Source of the DNA: Boletus sp. NGJ
Taxonomy: Eukaryota > Basidiomycota > Agaricomycetes > Boletales > Boletaceae
Direction of reading: 5' to 3'
Assembly: GCA_019096195.1 (NCBI GenBank)
Contig: JAGTXK010000052.1
Span: forward strand, 167,128-231,127
Length of the DNA stretch: 64,000 nt
Made by a program: the position numbers and the translations under genes. The notes beneath the pieces were generated by a model that ran no database searches, was not told where the DNA came from, and saw nothing but the letters and a program-made list of their open reading frames with translations. This document shows, piece by piece, positions 11,690 through 23,110 of this stretch (the stretch's first letter is position 1; the number at the start of each line of letters is the position of its first letter).

Positions 11690-13252
11690 ATGGCTGTCAG
11701 ATCACCACAGGACATTTACGCAAGACATGTATCATCTTCGCGTGGCTACCCCATGTGGACCCCCGAGCCAAGCAGCCAGCTCTTATCTTACCGACCCGAA
11801 GGACTCAGGATTGGGGACGTTGGCGTTGTCGCTCCCGAGAATGGCAACTTTGACGTCTTTTTCAACCTCTGCTTATCCAAGGACCATCATTTCCACCGGG
11901 CTACTGGCGTTCCCGACGGCTTCACCCCTGTCGAACTAAGTGATGTGGACATCAAGACCGTTTCAAACGTAGAGAGCGCTGGTCAGGTTATAACGACCTC
12001 TTCTGTGACGAGAATGGGCAGCGATGAGGTGCTACCGAGGTGCGTTCGTCGTCTCAGCAATACGAACGAACGGTGGGGAAATTAACTCCTTCATATCAAC
12101 TGAACATTGGATAGGATTGGCCAGTCAGGCGCCACAGATTACACCTTCAACCTGTCGTCGAGCGAAGGTGCACTCCTCATCCTTCCTGAAGGCGCAGAAC
12201 GCCACGACGTTCGAGACCCTCGACCTTTCTTCGAGCAGGCGTCTCGCCATGCAGCGACTTGGTATCGTTTTGCAGAGCAGAATCTCGGCCGGATCATTAG
12301 TCACGACTCCATCTACGTCATCACGGGTTTTCACAAGGCCCGTTCCTGGGGCCTCGCCGGATACCAAAACGAACAAGGAAACAGCGACTTTTCTGCTCGA
12401 TTCACTGTCGGGGTGCGCGAGGGTGGGAATTTGGCGGCAGGTTATAGTTGGGAGACGACGCGGAGTATGGACTGGCGTGTCGGTCCCGTTGATGGTCTCG
12501 GGATCCCGAACCAGTCTGTTTTCATACGCGGGTTCAAGATCGCACTCAGGAGTTCGGTGCAAGGTGTACCTCAGAGATGGGTCAGCTTCGAGCCGAGTCG
12601 CTCTAGTGTTCGATCCAATGATGGAACTTCCTCTGGCGAGTCGTGGCTAGCCAATGCTTGGAAAGGCATTTCCAAGACTATAGGCATGTCGAGTGAAGGT
12701 GACGACCGAGGCGTGGGGGGTGACTCACGGGAAAACATGGGGATGCGTATCGAAATCCAGCGCATACCAGAAATATTGCCGGTAGGGGCTCGATCACTTG
12801 TGTTTGCGATATGGTAGGTTTGAAACCATCCGCTAGGTTTTCCATCCCTCGGACGTCATCAATCAATACATACTCCAAAAGGTATGTATACATAGGAACG
12901 AAGCAGGGATGTGCCAAAGGTTACATATGCTTCACAGGAACCATCCGCAAAGGTGGCAATTACACACGACAGTGACTGGGGTTCGATTCTCGACAACGTA
13001 AGTTGGTGGGTAAGAATTCTCATGTTAAGCGTTAACCTGCCTTTACGTTTCAGAATCTGCTCAAGCCCGAACAGCTCGCACAGCACGAACTTCTGACGAA
13101 AGCGGTATCTGAAAGGTACACTATATTCTCCCGAGAGGGTAAGCGTTCTTTTATGCATTATAGTATCCATTAACATTTATCTAGGTGTGGCATATTTGCA
13201 AAGCCAAAGGTCTGTTTTGGTTCGGTATTCGAGTGTGACGGCCCTGATCTGA
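11690..13252 (+). CDS. Conserved hypothetical protein, 424 aa (unknown function)
   Basis: Six exons (11690-12039, 12115-12781, 12837-12881, 12938-12997, 13054-13138, 13185-13252) total 1275 nt with all junctions in frame. I recognise the general look of an Agaricomycete-specific family but no named domain. There is no signal peptide or membrane segment. The first two thirds look like a mixed beta domain (DYTFNLSSSEGALLILPEGAERHD; FIRGFKIALR). A hydrophilic stretch (residues about 300-350) follows, then a C-terminal module with VFHPSDVINQYILQ and VAITHDSDW, ending REGVAYLQSQRS. Using the alternative donor at 13116 instead of 13139 would shift the frame and keep it open towards the next gene. 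Confidence 0.7.
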
Positions 13253-13302
13253 ACGTTGTTCGTAGTGGTTCGGATACTTCCATCGACGCGACTACAGATG
13301 CC

Positions 13303-14618
13303 ATGCCAACAGCAGAGGCTGCTAACCTGGCTCTGATAGACGAAGTTGATGAACCGATCGAAATGGAGGGAGAAGATAAAGTTGTGCAGCCTCTCCATCC
13401 TGAGTCTCTCAGTGTAGTATCTGAGAGCAATTATCGTTGTGTTGATGAACACGCCTCGAGATCAATAACTTCAGAGAGGTATGTGATCAGATATTTGTTC
13501 GGGTCGTCTCATCATGTTTTTTTTTTCGATCAAACTACACTACCACCCAGTCGCCCTGCGGATTTACAGAGGTCGGTACACCAGCCAAAGTTCATCTACA
13601 TTTCCATTGATCCCTGTGATCAATAGTATTCCTTCTAAATTCGGGGCTACTTCTGGGGTCAATGCTTCCACATCGCCAGAATCTCTCCGTCCCATCAAGA
13701 TCATCGTGATATCTGATTTTGTAAGTTGTCTTGTTTCTTGCCTGATTGTACCCAACAATCACCTTCCTTTACGTAGCTTTGCGGATTTTGTTACATATGC
13801 GACAAAGTTCTCCACGAGGCAATCGAAACCTGCCGGGATCTACCCATCCGATTTGATGTGGAATTCCGACCATTTACACTCATGAATCTACCAGCTCTTC
13901 CTATTGCGGCTCAGAATCAGGTCATTTATCGCAATGCTTATGTTCGGAAAAAGCTTGGAAGGGAACAAGCAGAGATAAAATTAAAGGCAGTCAACGAGCT
14001 CGGGCAGCAAGCAGGTCTGAAATTGTCGGTCTCTCAGGCGATCACCGTTATGTCTTCTAATGTCTTGGTTTTTCAGCGCGGAGGATGTTATCATATGTCC
14101 AACCATTCAGGCACATCGGTTGTCCGCGAAAGCATATCAGGATGGTGGTCAGCGCCTGCAGAATAAATTCAACACACTCATTTTCGATGCGTGTCTTGCA
14201 AAAGGGGCGCAAATCAGTGACGAAGATGTGTTGATCGACGCCGCCGTCGACATCGGTCTCATGACCAAGGAGGAGGTAAGTCATCATAGTCCAACGCTGA
14301 TGTCTGATTGATTCACGGTACCCCCAAGGCAACGGAGTTTTTGCATTCCACTGAATGTTCCGATTGTGTGGAAAAGATGGTTGAAGCTGCCAGGGCTCAA
14401 GGTATCAATGGCGTACCGTTCGTCATCATCGACGGCAAGTGGGCCGTGAATGGTCTTCAGCCGGTAGAATGCTTCATTCAGGTAAGCTACCACTCTCTTT
14501 ACGCCAAGCTCACACGCGAGCTTGTTCAATTTAGATCTTCCGTAAACTTGCTCATTTCCCGGCTTCTCCGACCGTTTCATTGAAAACGACGTCAGAACGC
14601 GAATGCGAAGTGCGCTGA
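13303..14618 (+). CDS. FrnE/DsbA-family thiol oxidoreductase (thioredoxin fold)
   Basis: Exons 13570-13720, 13777-14024, 14077-14275, 14329-14481 and 14535-14618 are well supported. The 5' part is uncertain: either an upstream exon 13303-13478 (start MPTAEAANL) or a start at 13514. The core IIVISDF-LCGFCYIC carries a CGFC redox motif where relatives have CPWC or CPFC. FDVEFRPFTLMN, then AHRLSAKAYQDGGQ and GVPFVIIDGKWAVNG, give the DsbA-like helical insertion and the cis-Pro loop (GVP). FrnE-type proteins are soluble disulfide oxidoreductases or isomerases related to polyketide-pathway enzymes and GST kappa. A second CxxC (CSDC) lies late in the protein at about 14358. Confidence 0.75.
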
Positions 14619-14914
14619 AATATAGAAATCGCATGTGGGCTGACGTTGTTGCTTTTGTTCTCTCCCATTTTCAGGCTAATGACGAGTTTTCGAGCATTCG
14701 ACTGTCACACAAGTTGTTATGTACGTGTCGCGGTAGTATACTTTAAATTGTAAATTAGCATGTGCCAGTTCTCCATGCGATTTCGTGACTGGAGGACATG
14801 ACGTGAGCCGACTTGTCTGTTCTATGCTCGGACGGTGGGGCATTTACATCCAAGGGTAAATTAAAGTTTCTGCTTGGCGTATCTTATCCTAGTGTGCGGG
14901 TTTTGTGCCGAGTA

Positions 14915-15420
14915 CTCTCGTTTTCGGCCAAGTTGGCCACTGTGTGAAAAATTGTCAGAAATCACACAACACCTTCGGCCCACCTATATCACCTCAACAT
15001 CCGCTCGGAATTCATCGGAGATGATGCCATTCGACTTGGATGACTTGGGGGAACATTTTCCGAGTTGACCGAATGCAACAAAGATGATATTTTGAAAAAT
15101 TGAATTTGATTTTTTATTTTTTTATTTCTTCACCGGCCATGCCGGAATGTAGTCTACTGGCTTGTCCGAGTCGAATGGTATCACTCTCCGATAATAAGGA
15201 GATAATCTTTTGAAGATTATTCAAAGAGACTTTCAAAATTGCAAATTGTCTTCACCGGTCAAGCTCGGAAAATGTATCCTCCTGGCAAGTCATCCGGGTC
15301 GAGGTGGCATCATCTCCGATGAATTCCGAGCGGATGTTGAGGTGATATAGGTGGGCCGAAGGTGTTGTGTGTTTTTCTGACAATTTTTCACACAGTGGCC
15401 AACTTGGCTGAAAAAGAGAG
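14915..15420. repeat. Large imperfect inverted repeat (hairpin), with a third partial copy in the loop
   Basis: The arm at 14915-15071 is repeated in reverse complement at 15256-15420, so the 506-bp unit could fold into a hairpin with arms of about 160 bp. Both arms read through CGGCCAAGTTGGCCACTGTG-like sequence and can be translated over 60 aa, but the reading frames belong to the repeat and are not a gene. In the loop, 15127-15198 is a diverged direct copy of the start of the right arm (CTTCACCGG... to CATCTCCGAT). The flanks (14619-14914, 15421-15579) show nothing else. Confidence 0.75.
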
Positions 15421-15579
15421 TAATAAATGATCATGGTTGCTGCTGCGGAAAAATCATGTGTCACAATTTCCACAACTTATCAATATTGTTATTGTTGCCA
15501 TCGCTCGACGTTGTTATTGTCACTGGTAGGAACAAGGCGTTGATCCGAGTATGAAATTTCCTTGTGAAAATCGGTCTCC

Positions 15580-15843
15580 ATGCGGAAAACGGTCCCTAGG
15601 TGTGCTGACGCGTGCATGAGCACACATCCTCCTAAAAATGATAGTTACATCAGATTTAGTGTATGCTCTGATGCATTGCCCAGAAACGACTACATTGGAC
15701 ATACGGTATTATCTAGGGGTAGTTCGGCTGGGCAACCGGGACCTGAAACAGCTGTAGAACAATGGATCAAATGGCAGCGGGAAGCGGACGAGGGAAACTG
15801 GTGGAAGCAAGGGAAACTTAAAGTGAATGAACGCCTGATGTAG
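15580..15843 (+). CDS. Small ORF, 87 aa, unknown
   Basis: A reading frame ending EQWIKWQREADEGNWWKQGKLKVNERLM, rich in charged residues and tryptophan and more protein-like than its surroundings. An AATAAA-type signal lies 45 bp after the stop (15889). No domain is recognised and the N-terminal half looks like random sequence, so the real gene may start later or be a remnant. 15844-16387 holds no other gene I can support. Confidence 0.2.
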   Translation: MRKTVPRCADACMSTHPPKNDSYIRFSVCSDALPRNDYIGHTVLSRGSSAGQPGPETAVEQWIKWQREADEGNWWKQGKLKVNERLM

Positions 15844-16387
15844 GGTGCAGGTCTAATATTTTCCCTGTGTATTCTTTGTAACCTATGGACAATAAATCAG
15901 TGGAGTACTTGAAGGAATAGTGAAACCTACGGCTGAATGAGCCTCGGCCTCATAGCATCGCTGCGTTTCCCCACTCGTTGTAGGTGGTGTGGATGACCTA
16001 CGTACGCCTGCCATCTTGCCGCTTGCGTTGGTAGTGTTCGTGGCGACGCATTTTGTCTCCCGCTAGCGGCCTTCTATCGTATTGTTTTTGTTTCAACTGG
16101 CCGCTCACGCCAGTTTAACCACCTCTATTGTCGCTGTTGCCATCACATTAACGCTCCTGACCATCCTCAACACCTCCCAGCTCGTCTCGCTTGCCCTTCG
16201 CCTGATATTTCCATTCTGCGTTCGTCGTACTGTCATTGTCGTTCGTCTCGCCTCTATGTCGTTCTGAGTCACTGTAAGGGTCGCCCCCCGCAACCGTTTC
16301 GTCTCCCAGGTCATGTCGCGAGTCGACGCGCCTCAATCCCGCGCGATGATGTTTCTGAAGACCGTCAAGAATGAAAAAGAGAAAACT

Positions 16388-16760
16388 CACCCAATGCCCC
16401 ATATAAGCCTCGCTCCATACCGCCTTGCTCCAAGGAGCAACCCAGGAGGTCTGTGCCACCCTTGCTTCGTGCGTCGCCATCGATGGGAGAATGATAGAAG
16501 CATTGAATGCTGGCATGAGACCGAAATCCGCTATACGCAGCGATCCGGTATTGGAGATAAGCAGGTTGGCAGCTTTCATGTCGTGGTGAAGGATGTGATT
16601 CTGCGTGTATGCGTACGTTCATTCCAGGATCCGAGGTGAACCAAAGTCATGCATATACTCCGTCCACTCCAAGAGTTGTTTCGTGTAGAGCTTGATTTGA
16701 CTGGGCAGTAGCTTTGCTCTCTCGTTCTCCAACAACCTTGCGAGGTTGTGGCACATCTCC
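16388..16760 (-). pseudogene. Fragment of a CDK9/BUR1-type cyclin-dependent kinase
   Basis: The minus strand reads RLLENERAKLLPSQIKLY and KQLLEWTEYMH, then after a stop and about 30 bp HDMKAANLLISNTGSLRIADFG. This is the alpha-E helix, catalytic loop and DFG motif of a CDK9-like kinase, where the family has HRDMKAANLLI. The Arg of HRD is His here, and the activation loop downstream degrades into unrelated sequence. The N-lobe and C-lobe are missing. The interruption before the catalytic loop may be a decayed intron. Confidence 0.75.
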
Positions 16761-17360
16761 TCGCGCGTATCCGACTGCCAGTGACTCGTCTAGGTTGTGT
16801 TATGGGTCGTCCACAACGACGTGTCGGGTTCAGGTTGTCTGTGCGTTGTCCGGGATTGGTGGTTTGGATGACCTAGGTACGTCCAACGTCGTGCGCTCGC
16901 GTCGCCTGTGCTGATCGAGCTGATCCGTCCTCTCTTCAGCTAGCAACCTTGCTGCAACTCGTTTCGAGTCGTCGCCTGCCCTATCCATCTCACCTCGTCT
17001 TCCACCTTTCCCGTCGCCGGCCGCTCGATGTACGAGTCCACTACCGCCAGTGTCCCGATAATGTACACACTGACTCGAGTCAGTTGATTTTCGGTTACCA
17101 ACGATGCAGTACCCCAGCCCGAAAGCATGGGTTCACGGGGTACGCCTTCCACATGTTACCGCCCGTGAGGTCCATGAGTTCCTCGGCAATGGTCGTCAAC
17201 TACTTTTTGAACAGGTCGATCGTCGACGTCCTCCTGTCCGAGAGCGTGTGAAGATCAGACATTAGATGGCATGTACCACTTACTACATATGGAGGGCGGT
17301 CGTTCGGCCCCTAAACAACTTGGACTGCACCGGACTAGTGCGACATCGTCTACAGTGACG
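16761..17360. other. 600 bp without a supported gene
   Basis: GC-rich and open in several frames, but no frame looks like a known protein. A short minus-strand stretch (ISVYIIGTLAVVDSY-like, about 17070-17020) may be a scrap of the same decayed region as the kinase fragment. Confidence 0.3.
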
Positions 17361-18736
17361 ATGGGGGAACACGCTCTGGCAATCCTCGAACTGGACGATC
17401 TATGGAACTGCCGTGATACGAAACGGACCCAAGCATCAGGGGAACAAGACGGCAAATTCCATGTCGCCATTCCTAAACTTTTATACTTCTTAATTGTGGA
17501 ATCGCAAAGATTCGGTGGTGAGGTGCTGGATAAATTCTGGAAACAACTCGGGACCTGTGATGAAAAACGGAAGGAAAATAGTGAGTCAAAAGACTTTAGT
17601 AACTTGACTGTAAGGACTCACTTTCGTTTGTCGCAGTCGAAAGTCTGAAGGACGAGGTTTTCGTGTCGGCGCAGAAGTCTTTCGAGCTGTTGTTTCAGGG
17701 ATTAGATCCCGAAAACGTCAACTTCAAGCCTGTGTCAGACATGGCAGCGGAGTTCTTGGTGTCGCATAAAGTAAAAATGCCCAATCACTTTTAGACGTTT
17801 GACGATCATCAATGCGGCAGTCATCCGTTTGACTCCAGGAGGGCTCCACTCCAAGTCCAGGACAAGTATTCCGTTATCCGTCAGTGAAGTCGTCAGCGAG
17901 GAGACGGACAAGCACCTTCAGCAAGTCAATGCAAAAGGGGAATTTGGACAGCGAAAGCAAGAGTGCTTAAAGGCATTGGTGCGCATATATTCATCTCCGA
18001 GCCATACCATCCTCTTTATCGCCGTGCCGAGCAGTCATTTAAACGTGATGCGGAATGCTGTCTGTTGACTGGCAAGAAATTTAGGCCTTTTGATAGTGCT
18101 GGAATTTTCCTGCTCTCGTGCACATCATTTCAGATTCTGTACGCGAAAAGGTTTGCATCGAACTATTGGAATCACCGCTTGTTTCCTCAAAACTTTCATT
18201 TAGCTAGACACTCTGAAGTGTATAGCTATCTTTGCCGGTGGCTCTGCAAGAGATACTGTTGTGAGCCATCTGAATAACATTGGCAATGCCATGAATATGC
18301 AGCTGGATGTTCATACCTCACATGATAACTTGGAGTGGGGAATTGAGGCAAAGGAAGAGGGTGGAGAGGTGTGATTTCATTGATACCTCATCATGATTAC
18401 TGATTCATTGATCAGGTCAAATACTTCTTTCGAGTGGTTCTCACCAATCCTAATATTCGCGTCCCGGTGTTCATCGCTTTGAAGGAGGGCGATGAGATTC
18501 AGTTCGGAAAAGGATCCGAAGGCAAGAAGCTCAACAATGGACCCAATCCGATCCTGTGTAACCTTCAGCTGGCTGCTGCTCGAGTTCTGAAGATGAGTGG
18601 TGCTGCTGATATAATCTTGCAGTGGAAGGACCATGCAGATGACGATGGATGTTATCCTCTCTTCATTGACTCCGAAGAGTACTGTGATATGTTTGATGCC
18701 AAACTCCTTCTCTCTGGCAGAGCCGTGGTTGCATAA
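17361..18736 (+). CDS. Multi-exon hypothetical gene, member of a repeated host family
   Basis: Start MGEHALAILELDDLW at 17361. Exon 1 ends at 17580 (donor GTGAGT) and exon 2 runs 17637-17770 (ESLKDEVFVSAQKSFELLFQ). Further coding stretches are 17799-17980, about 18120-18370 (SEVY/IAIFAGGSARDTVVSHLNNIG) and 18416-18736, ending LLSGRAVVA. The middle junctions could not be fixed with confidence. It has no signal peptide, no membrane segment and no domain I can name. A decayed, CpG-depleted copy of exon 1 lies at 54415-54690, so the family has been duplicated. Confidence 0.5.
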
Positions 18737-19252
18737 TTCTCTCCTCCGTATCAGAAAGTCAGATGAGCCTCACGATTTTTCTGTACGAACGTCAGTCCTC
18801 TAATCCTTGGCCTTGATGTCGCAATTGTCACAGTTTATCACTTTCTACTCAGGCATCTGCTATCCAGTTCTTTGGTTTTTACATGTTTTCTTTTCCAAGT
18901 GTCGATGGCATCATATGCAGAACTCATCAGGTAAGATGTCCGCCGTCATAAATCATGCGAGGTCGCGTCTTCGTGGCCACTCTCCGTCTCGCAGTTCACC
19001 CAGTCTTTGCGAAACGAACTGAAATTACCAGAATGGTTGTGGGATACTACCAGCATATCTATCGAGGGTATAGGATTTTTTTACAATGCCTACATAAAGT
19101 CGCCCCAGTTCCTACGAGTGAAGCAGAACGACCAATTCTTGCTTACATGGTGTCAGGAACCCAAGAGAGGATGCACTGACGGTCTTACAATTCTAATTTA
19201 TGTATAATTATGAAGATATGATATACTCAGGCTTAAGCCTTGGCCTCCTTGT
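18737..19252 (+). other. Interval with an unassigned coding-like stretch
   Basis: A frame at about 18985-19180 reads SLRNELKLPEWLWDTTSI and SIEGIGFFYNAYIKSPQFL, which looks like real protein but has no clear start, partner exons or known domain. It may be the remnant of a gene, or a 3' part of the gene upstream. The rest of the interval is empty. Confidence 0.25.
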
Positions 19253-20561
19253 TTGAACTTGTTGTTGCGTAGTACAAAGTTGACTCTACCGTTGCTGCAC
19301 GTAGCCATGACCATAGCGTTGTTAAGGAGGGCTACGTCTACCAGATACATATTCCTCTTATCAGGGATCACATTCATCCTGTGGTCATTGGCGACTTCCA
19401 TGGTTCCCAAATCATTCACCCTCTCCGCACTCCTCCAAATGGATCTGGATCCAAGTGCGACTCAAAACATGGTCACCAACGCGACCGTGACGAACGCGAG
19501 CTTGAACGACGCGTCCATTCGCCCTCATCTTGGTATCGGGATCGCTCATACGCACATCTACGTTATTTCGCTCGCCGATCGACAAGATAGACGCGAACAG
19601 ATGGAGTTTCTGCGAACAATCCAGGACCTGACGTGGACCGTCATCGACGCCGTCCCTGGCAACGCCACGCTCGTCAACCGCATCCTCGACTGGGTAGCCC
19701 GCCATCGCACCGAGAGTAAGAAAATGGGTATGTTGGGCTTTCACTGGCCTGAGGAGATCGAGGCGCTCTCGGTTTCGCCTGGACCATTGAAGCAGTCTGG
19801 CTCTGATACGTGGGCCGAAACGTCGCCTTCCAGCAAGCCCAAGTCCAGCAAGGTCGACCCTTTGACGTACTCGACCCTTCCGTGTGCGATTGAAGACAAC
19901 GCGATACCAAAGTTCACGAATGACACACCAGAGTGGATGGTACTTTCTCCTGCAAAGGTCGCTTGCTGGCACTCGCATATTTCGGCTATCCGTCGGTTCG
20001 TCGAGGGACAAGACTCGCATGATCACCGCCGCGGGGACGATGTGGCTGTCATCCTCGAAGACGATATTGACATGGAAAAAGACATTTCTACCCGGCTGTC
20101 TCAGGTCTGGGCCTTCCTGCCTGCAGGATGGGACATTGTTTTCCTAGGTACGTGGGACGATGTCATCATGCCTATGTTGTCCGACGCAAGCGAGCCACTG
20201 CGTGCTGAACTATTCCACGACCTGTCAAGGTCATTGTTGGTCCGACGAATCATACTACCCGTCGCTCACGGAATTCGCGGATACAAACCTTCATCCATCA
20301 CGCTACCCGAAATGCACGCACGCATACGCACTCTCGCTCCCCGGAGCTCGACGGCTCCTGCAGCACCTACGTTACCCACCGTTTGCATATTCTCGGGCAC
20401 TCGACCAGGCGTATGCGTGGCTCATCCGGAGTGGTCGTTTGAGGGGCTACTCGATCGTTCCGAGCCTTATCGTGCAAAGGAAGAGCGGAAGCAGCGATAT
20501 TTTACCTGGTTCTGGGAGTGAATGGAGGGAAGGTTTGCGGGATGGCGTGTTTAAGGCTTAG
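19253..20561 (+). CDS. Glycosyltransferase family 25 (LPS-biosynthesis/collagen-galactosyltransferase type), type II membrane protein
   Basis: Two exons, 19253-20147 and 20230-20561, give about 408 aa. The intron at 20148-20229 is inferred because only the spliced form continues FLG-HCWSDESYYPS into PKCTHAYALSLPGARRLL, the family C-terminus. An N-terminal signal-anchor (YIFLLSGITFILWSLA) is followed by the GT25 start (HIYVISLADRQDRREQM) and the metal-binding acidic motif VILEDDID at about residue 265. Such enzymes transfer hexose from UDP-sugar in the ER or Golgi. MTIALLRR at 19304 is an alternative start. A 43-residue Ser/Pro-rich insertion (about residues 175-217) lies inside the catalytic domain. 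Confidence 0.85.
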
Positions 20562-20814
20562 ACTTGAATGACGCTTTTCTGGATGATATTGTCACTTTCA
20601 CCCCTCTCCCCATACAACGACCACTCCGAGTTCATTGTTGTCGCAAAGGATGTTCGTCTTTGGATGTAGTGGCGTTGCTCTCTTCTCAGCCATTATTTGT
20701 GGCCTTCTGGGAATGAACAGATTTTTTCAGACTTATTCGAACCTTTTTGCGTAGCTGCTCGACGGATCTAGTATTGATTTCTTGGACATGGACGGGCTTA
20801 TTGGGACTCATACT

Positions 20815-21135
20815 GATGCTGCGAGATACGAATTGAAAGGAATGCAGGCCTGGCCAATGTCCATATGATGATGCAGATGGTCCAGCATAGTATCTACTCC
20901 TGGACCGTTGCGTTCCATCGTGTGTACCTGAGCGAAAACACAACAACCACATGGGATATCTGACTCGGATCGAAAGCCTGAGGGTACCGTAGCCCGATTC
21001 TTCCTGATGCTGATTCATTGTCAGTCTCGCAATGTAGGTGAACGGAAAGTAACACGCACCGTTAGTTGGACCCCCGCCCCCGAGCGTTGGGACCCATTGG
21101 CCGCTCGTTGCGTCTCATGGAACCTGAGCTGACGT
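20815..21135 (-). repeat. Inverted duplicate of the 3' end and flank of the WD40 gene
   Basis: On the minus strand this region parallels 25035-25385 on the plus strand (shared runs such as TCACGTCAGCTCA, GGGGGTCCAACTAA and TCCGAGTCAGATATCCCATG). In this copy the minus frame 21250-21062 ends MRRNERPMGPNARGRGSN then stop, the intact-looking C-terminus of a protein whose upstream part is gone. The sister copy has lost this frame by indels. 20562-20814 holds nothing else. Confidence 0.65.
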
Positions 21136-23110
21136 GATAAGATCCACCGTCACCAGAGAGAGAGTATTGAACGGCCCTGGGATGCCCCACTCGTATTAGA
21201 TGTATTTCCTCGACCATACCAATCCAAGAAGAAAAAAACACGACTGTCACACAATGTTAGGGGTTACCACCACCAGTCACCCGTCCATTTCACGTGGCGT
21301 CTGCGTCGAGATAGGGCAAGATACCCCTCTGCATATTGTCACTTTTCGGAACCGGACCGTAGTCCCCAGACTTCATGGCCATGTGCGTCAGGACCGGCAC
21401 CTCAGATTTAAATGAATGCGTATGTTGGACGAGCAACTGGATCCTCAACATGCCCAATTGATTGTCCATCCATTAGATTATGGACAGCATAACGTTCGCT
21501 TGGTTGGACGAAACGTTTGAAGAAATCGAACAACAACCAATCATGGTCGTGGCGTCAGGATGCTTCGTATGCGTCCTCTCGAAGGTCCTTCTTTTCACAA
21601 GGTCTACGGGATACCTGAAAAAGCTTTGTCCAAGTCCAGCAGTTCCTGTATGTATGGCTCGAGTGCATTATCGACCGATGGGAGGCCTCCCTAGAAAGTG
21701 TACTGAGGCACTTCAGTAGAAATAGGCAATAAAGATATACGTATTCTAATTAATTAATGTGCCAGGCCTCGGACCAGATGAAGCCCGTCATTGCACTGTA
21801 TTCCTCACGGAACTCCAAGTCGGATGAAAGTGACTGTGGTGGTACTTGACGTCGTTGTGAGGATCATGATATGATCAAGTAAATGATCTGACTTGGTCGA
21901 ATCAAAACGAACGAATTTCAGTGGAGAGAGTTTCGTGAGCAAGTACTTCCATTTTATCGATGTAGATTCGTCTTCGATCAATTTCATATGGCCCCCACGT
22001 GTGTCGACAAAGTCCAAGTACCGTTTGATCGGGAACAGTGTGAACGTGGAGGTAAGTTTGAACTAGAGTACGACATCAAACAAGCGACCCCACTTGTTCA
22101 GCACACGGTCTGGGATCCTGAACTGGGAAAATGTCACCTTATCCACCATCGAGTCTATATACTGCCTCAGATCTGGTGAGGCTGCGTGTGACGGTTGTTG
22201 GGGTGATCGAATATCCAGCGGAAAACTCTGTGGTCGTCCTTTTCAGTGGTCGCACCAAATCTGAAGAGCAATTTTGGTGAGCGAATATGGTCAGTCTCTT
22301 TGTAAACACTCACGCGGAACATGGCAACCGTGGATAGTGTTCGAACGCTATCGTTTAAATTCCACCAGAAAAGACTGAAGCTTTTGCTGGTGTGGAGTGA
22401 GGAACAACGGCGGGATATTGCCCACAGCACCATGTCATGGGCCCGAATGGCTGGGAGCGGCACGATTGCTATGAAACCCGCAGTTACGCAGGGTGATACA
22501 TCGATAGAGATGCAGAGGACGATGGCGGGACCGTGCCGGACCGTGGCGCCATGTCGTGAGCCCGATGGGCTGGGGCACAGTTGCGTAGAAACTCGCGACT
22601 GCGGGGTGATGCCAAGATGCAAGCGGTCAGGGACTTAGCCCCGATCGCCGGGGTCCTTGTCATTCAGAAGCCTGCGTTTTCGCTCCGCGAATCTCTGAGC
22701 ACTGCCGCTCTCGACTGAGGCATCTTCGAAGCTGGGATTAGCCAAGGTGGTAGTGTAGAAGCTGGAAATGGTGAGAAGAATGACTGAAAATTGGGGGCAG
22801 AGCTCTACTTCAGCTCCGACCGACGCACAATTTGCGCCACGAACGAAGGATGTGACGCAGAGGAAACGAAGGCTGCGGCACCTTTCTTCCGCTCAGCCAA
22901 AGACTTACTTTGTATTACTGCATTCGTTCCTTACCATTAATAGAGCATTTCATACTTTGCGCAGGACGAGTAAACTTTTTTTTTTTTTTTTCACTCTTCC
23001 AACCCCACGACTGTGTACCATTGGTGAGGATGTCGTCGACGAATACCAGTGCGTAGCGGCTCCGAGGAGTGATAAAGCAATTGAAGCTGACTATTCAATA
23101 AGACCAAACA
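21136..23110. other. About 2 kb without a supported gene
   Basis: Only short scattered frames. Two diverged direct repeats of about 70 bp (22432-22502 and 22551-22616), sharing CATGTCxTGxGCCCGA and GGGTGAT, lie in a GC-rich patch. A T12 run at 22978-22990 and a CT-rich stretch lie upstream of the WD40 gene and could be promoter sequence. Confidence 0.4.

Noticed and set aside
14874-15473. Two ORFs of 64 and 73 aa with similar sequence on opposite strands
   Set aside because: They are the two arms of one inverted repeat, and neither has a gene context.
19253-20521. Uninterrupted 422-aa GT25 frame
   Set aside because: It reads through an intron (20148-20229); the spliced frame recovers the family C-terminus.
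22167-22638. Overlapping ORFs of 105 and 151 aa
   Set aside because: High GC keeps both strands open; there is no domain, no splice structure and an internal direct repeat.
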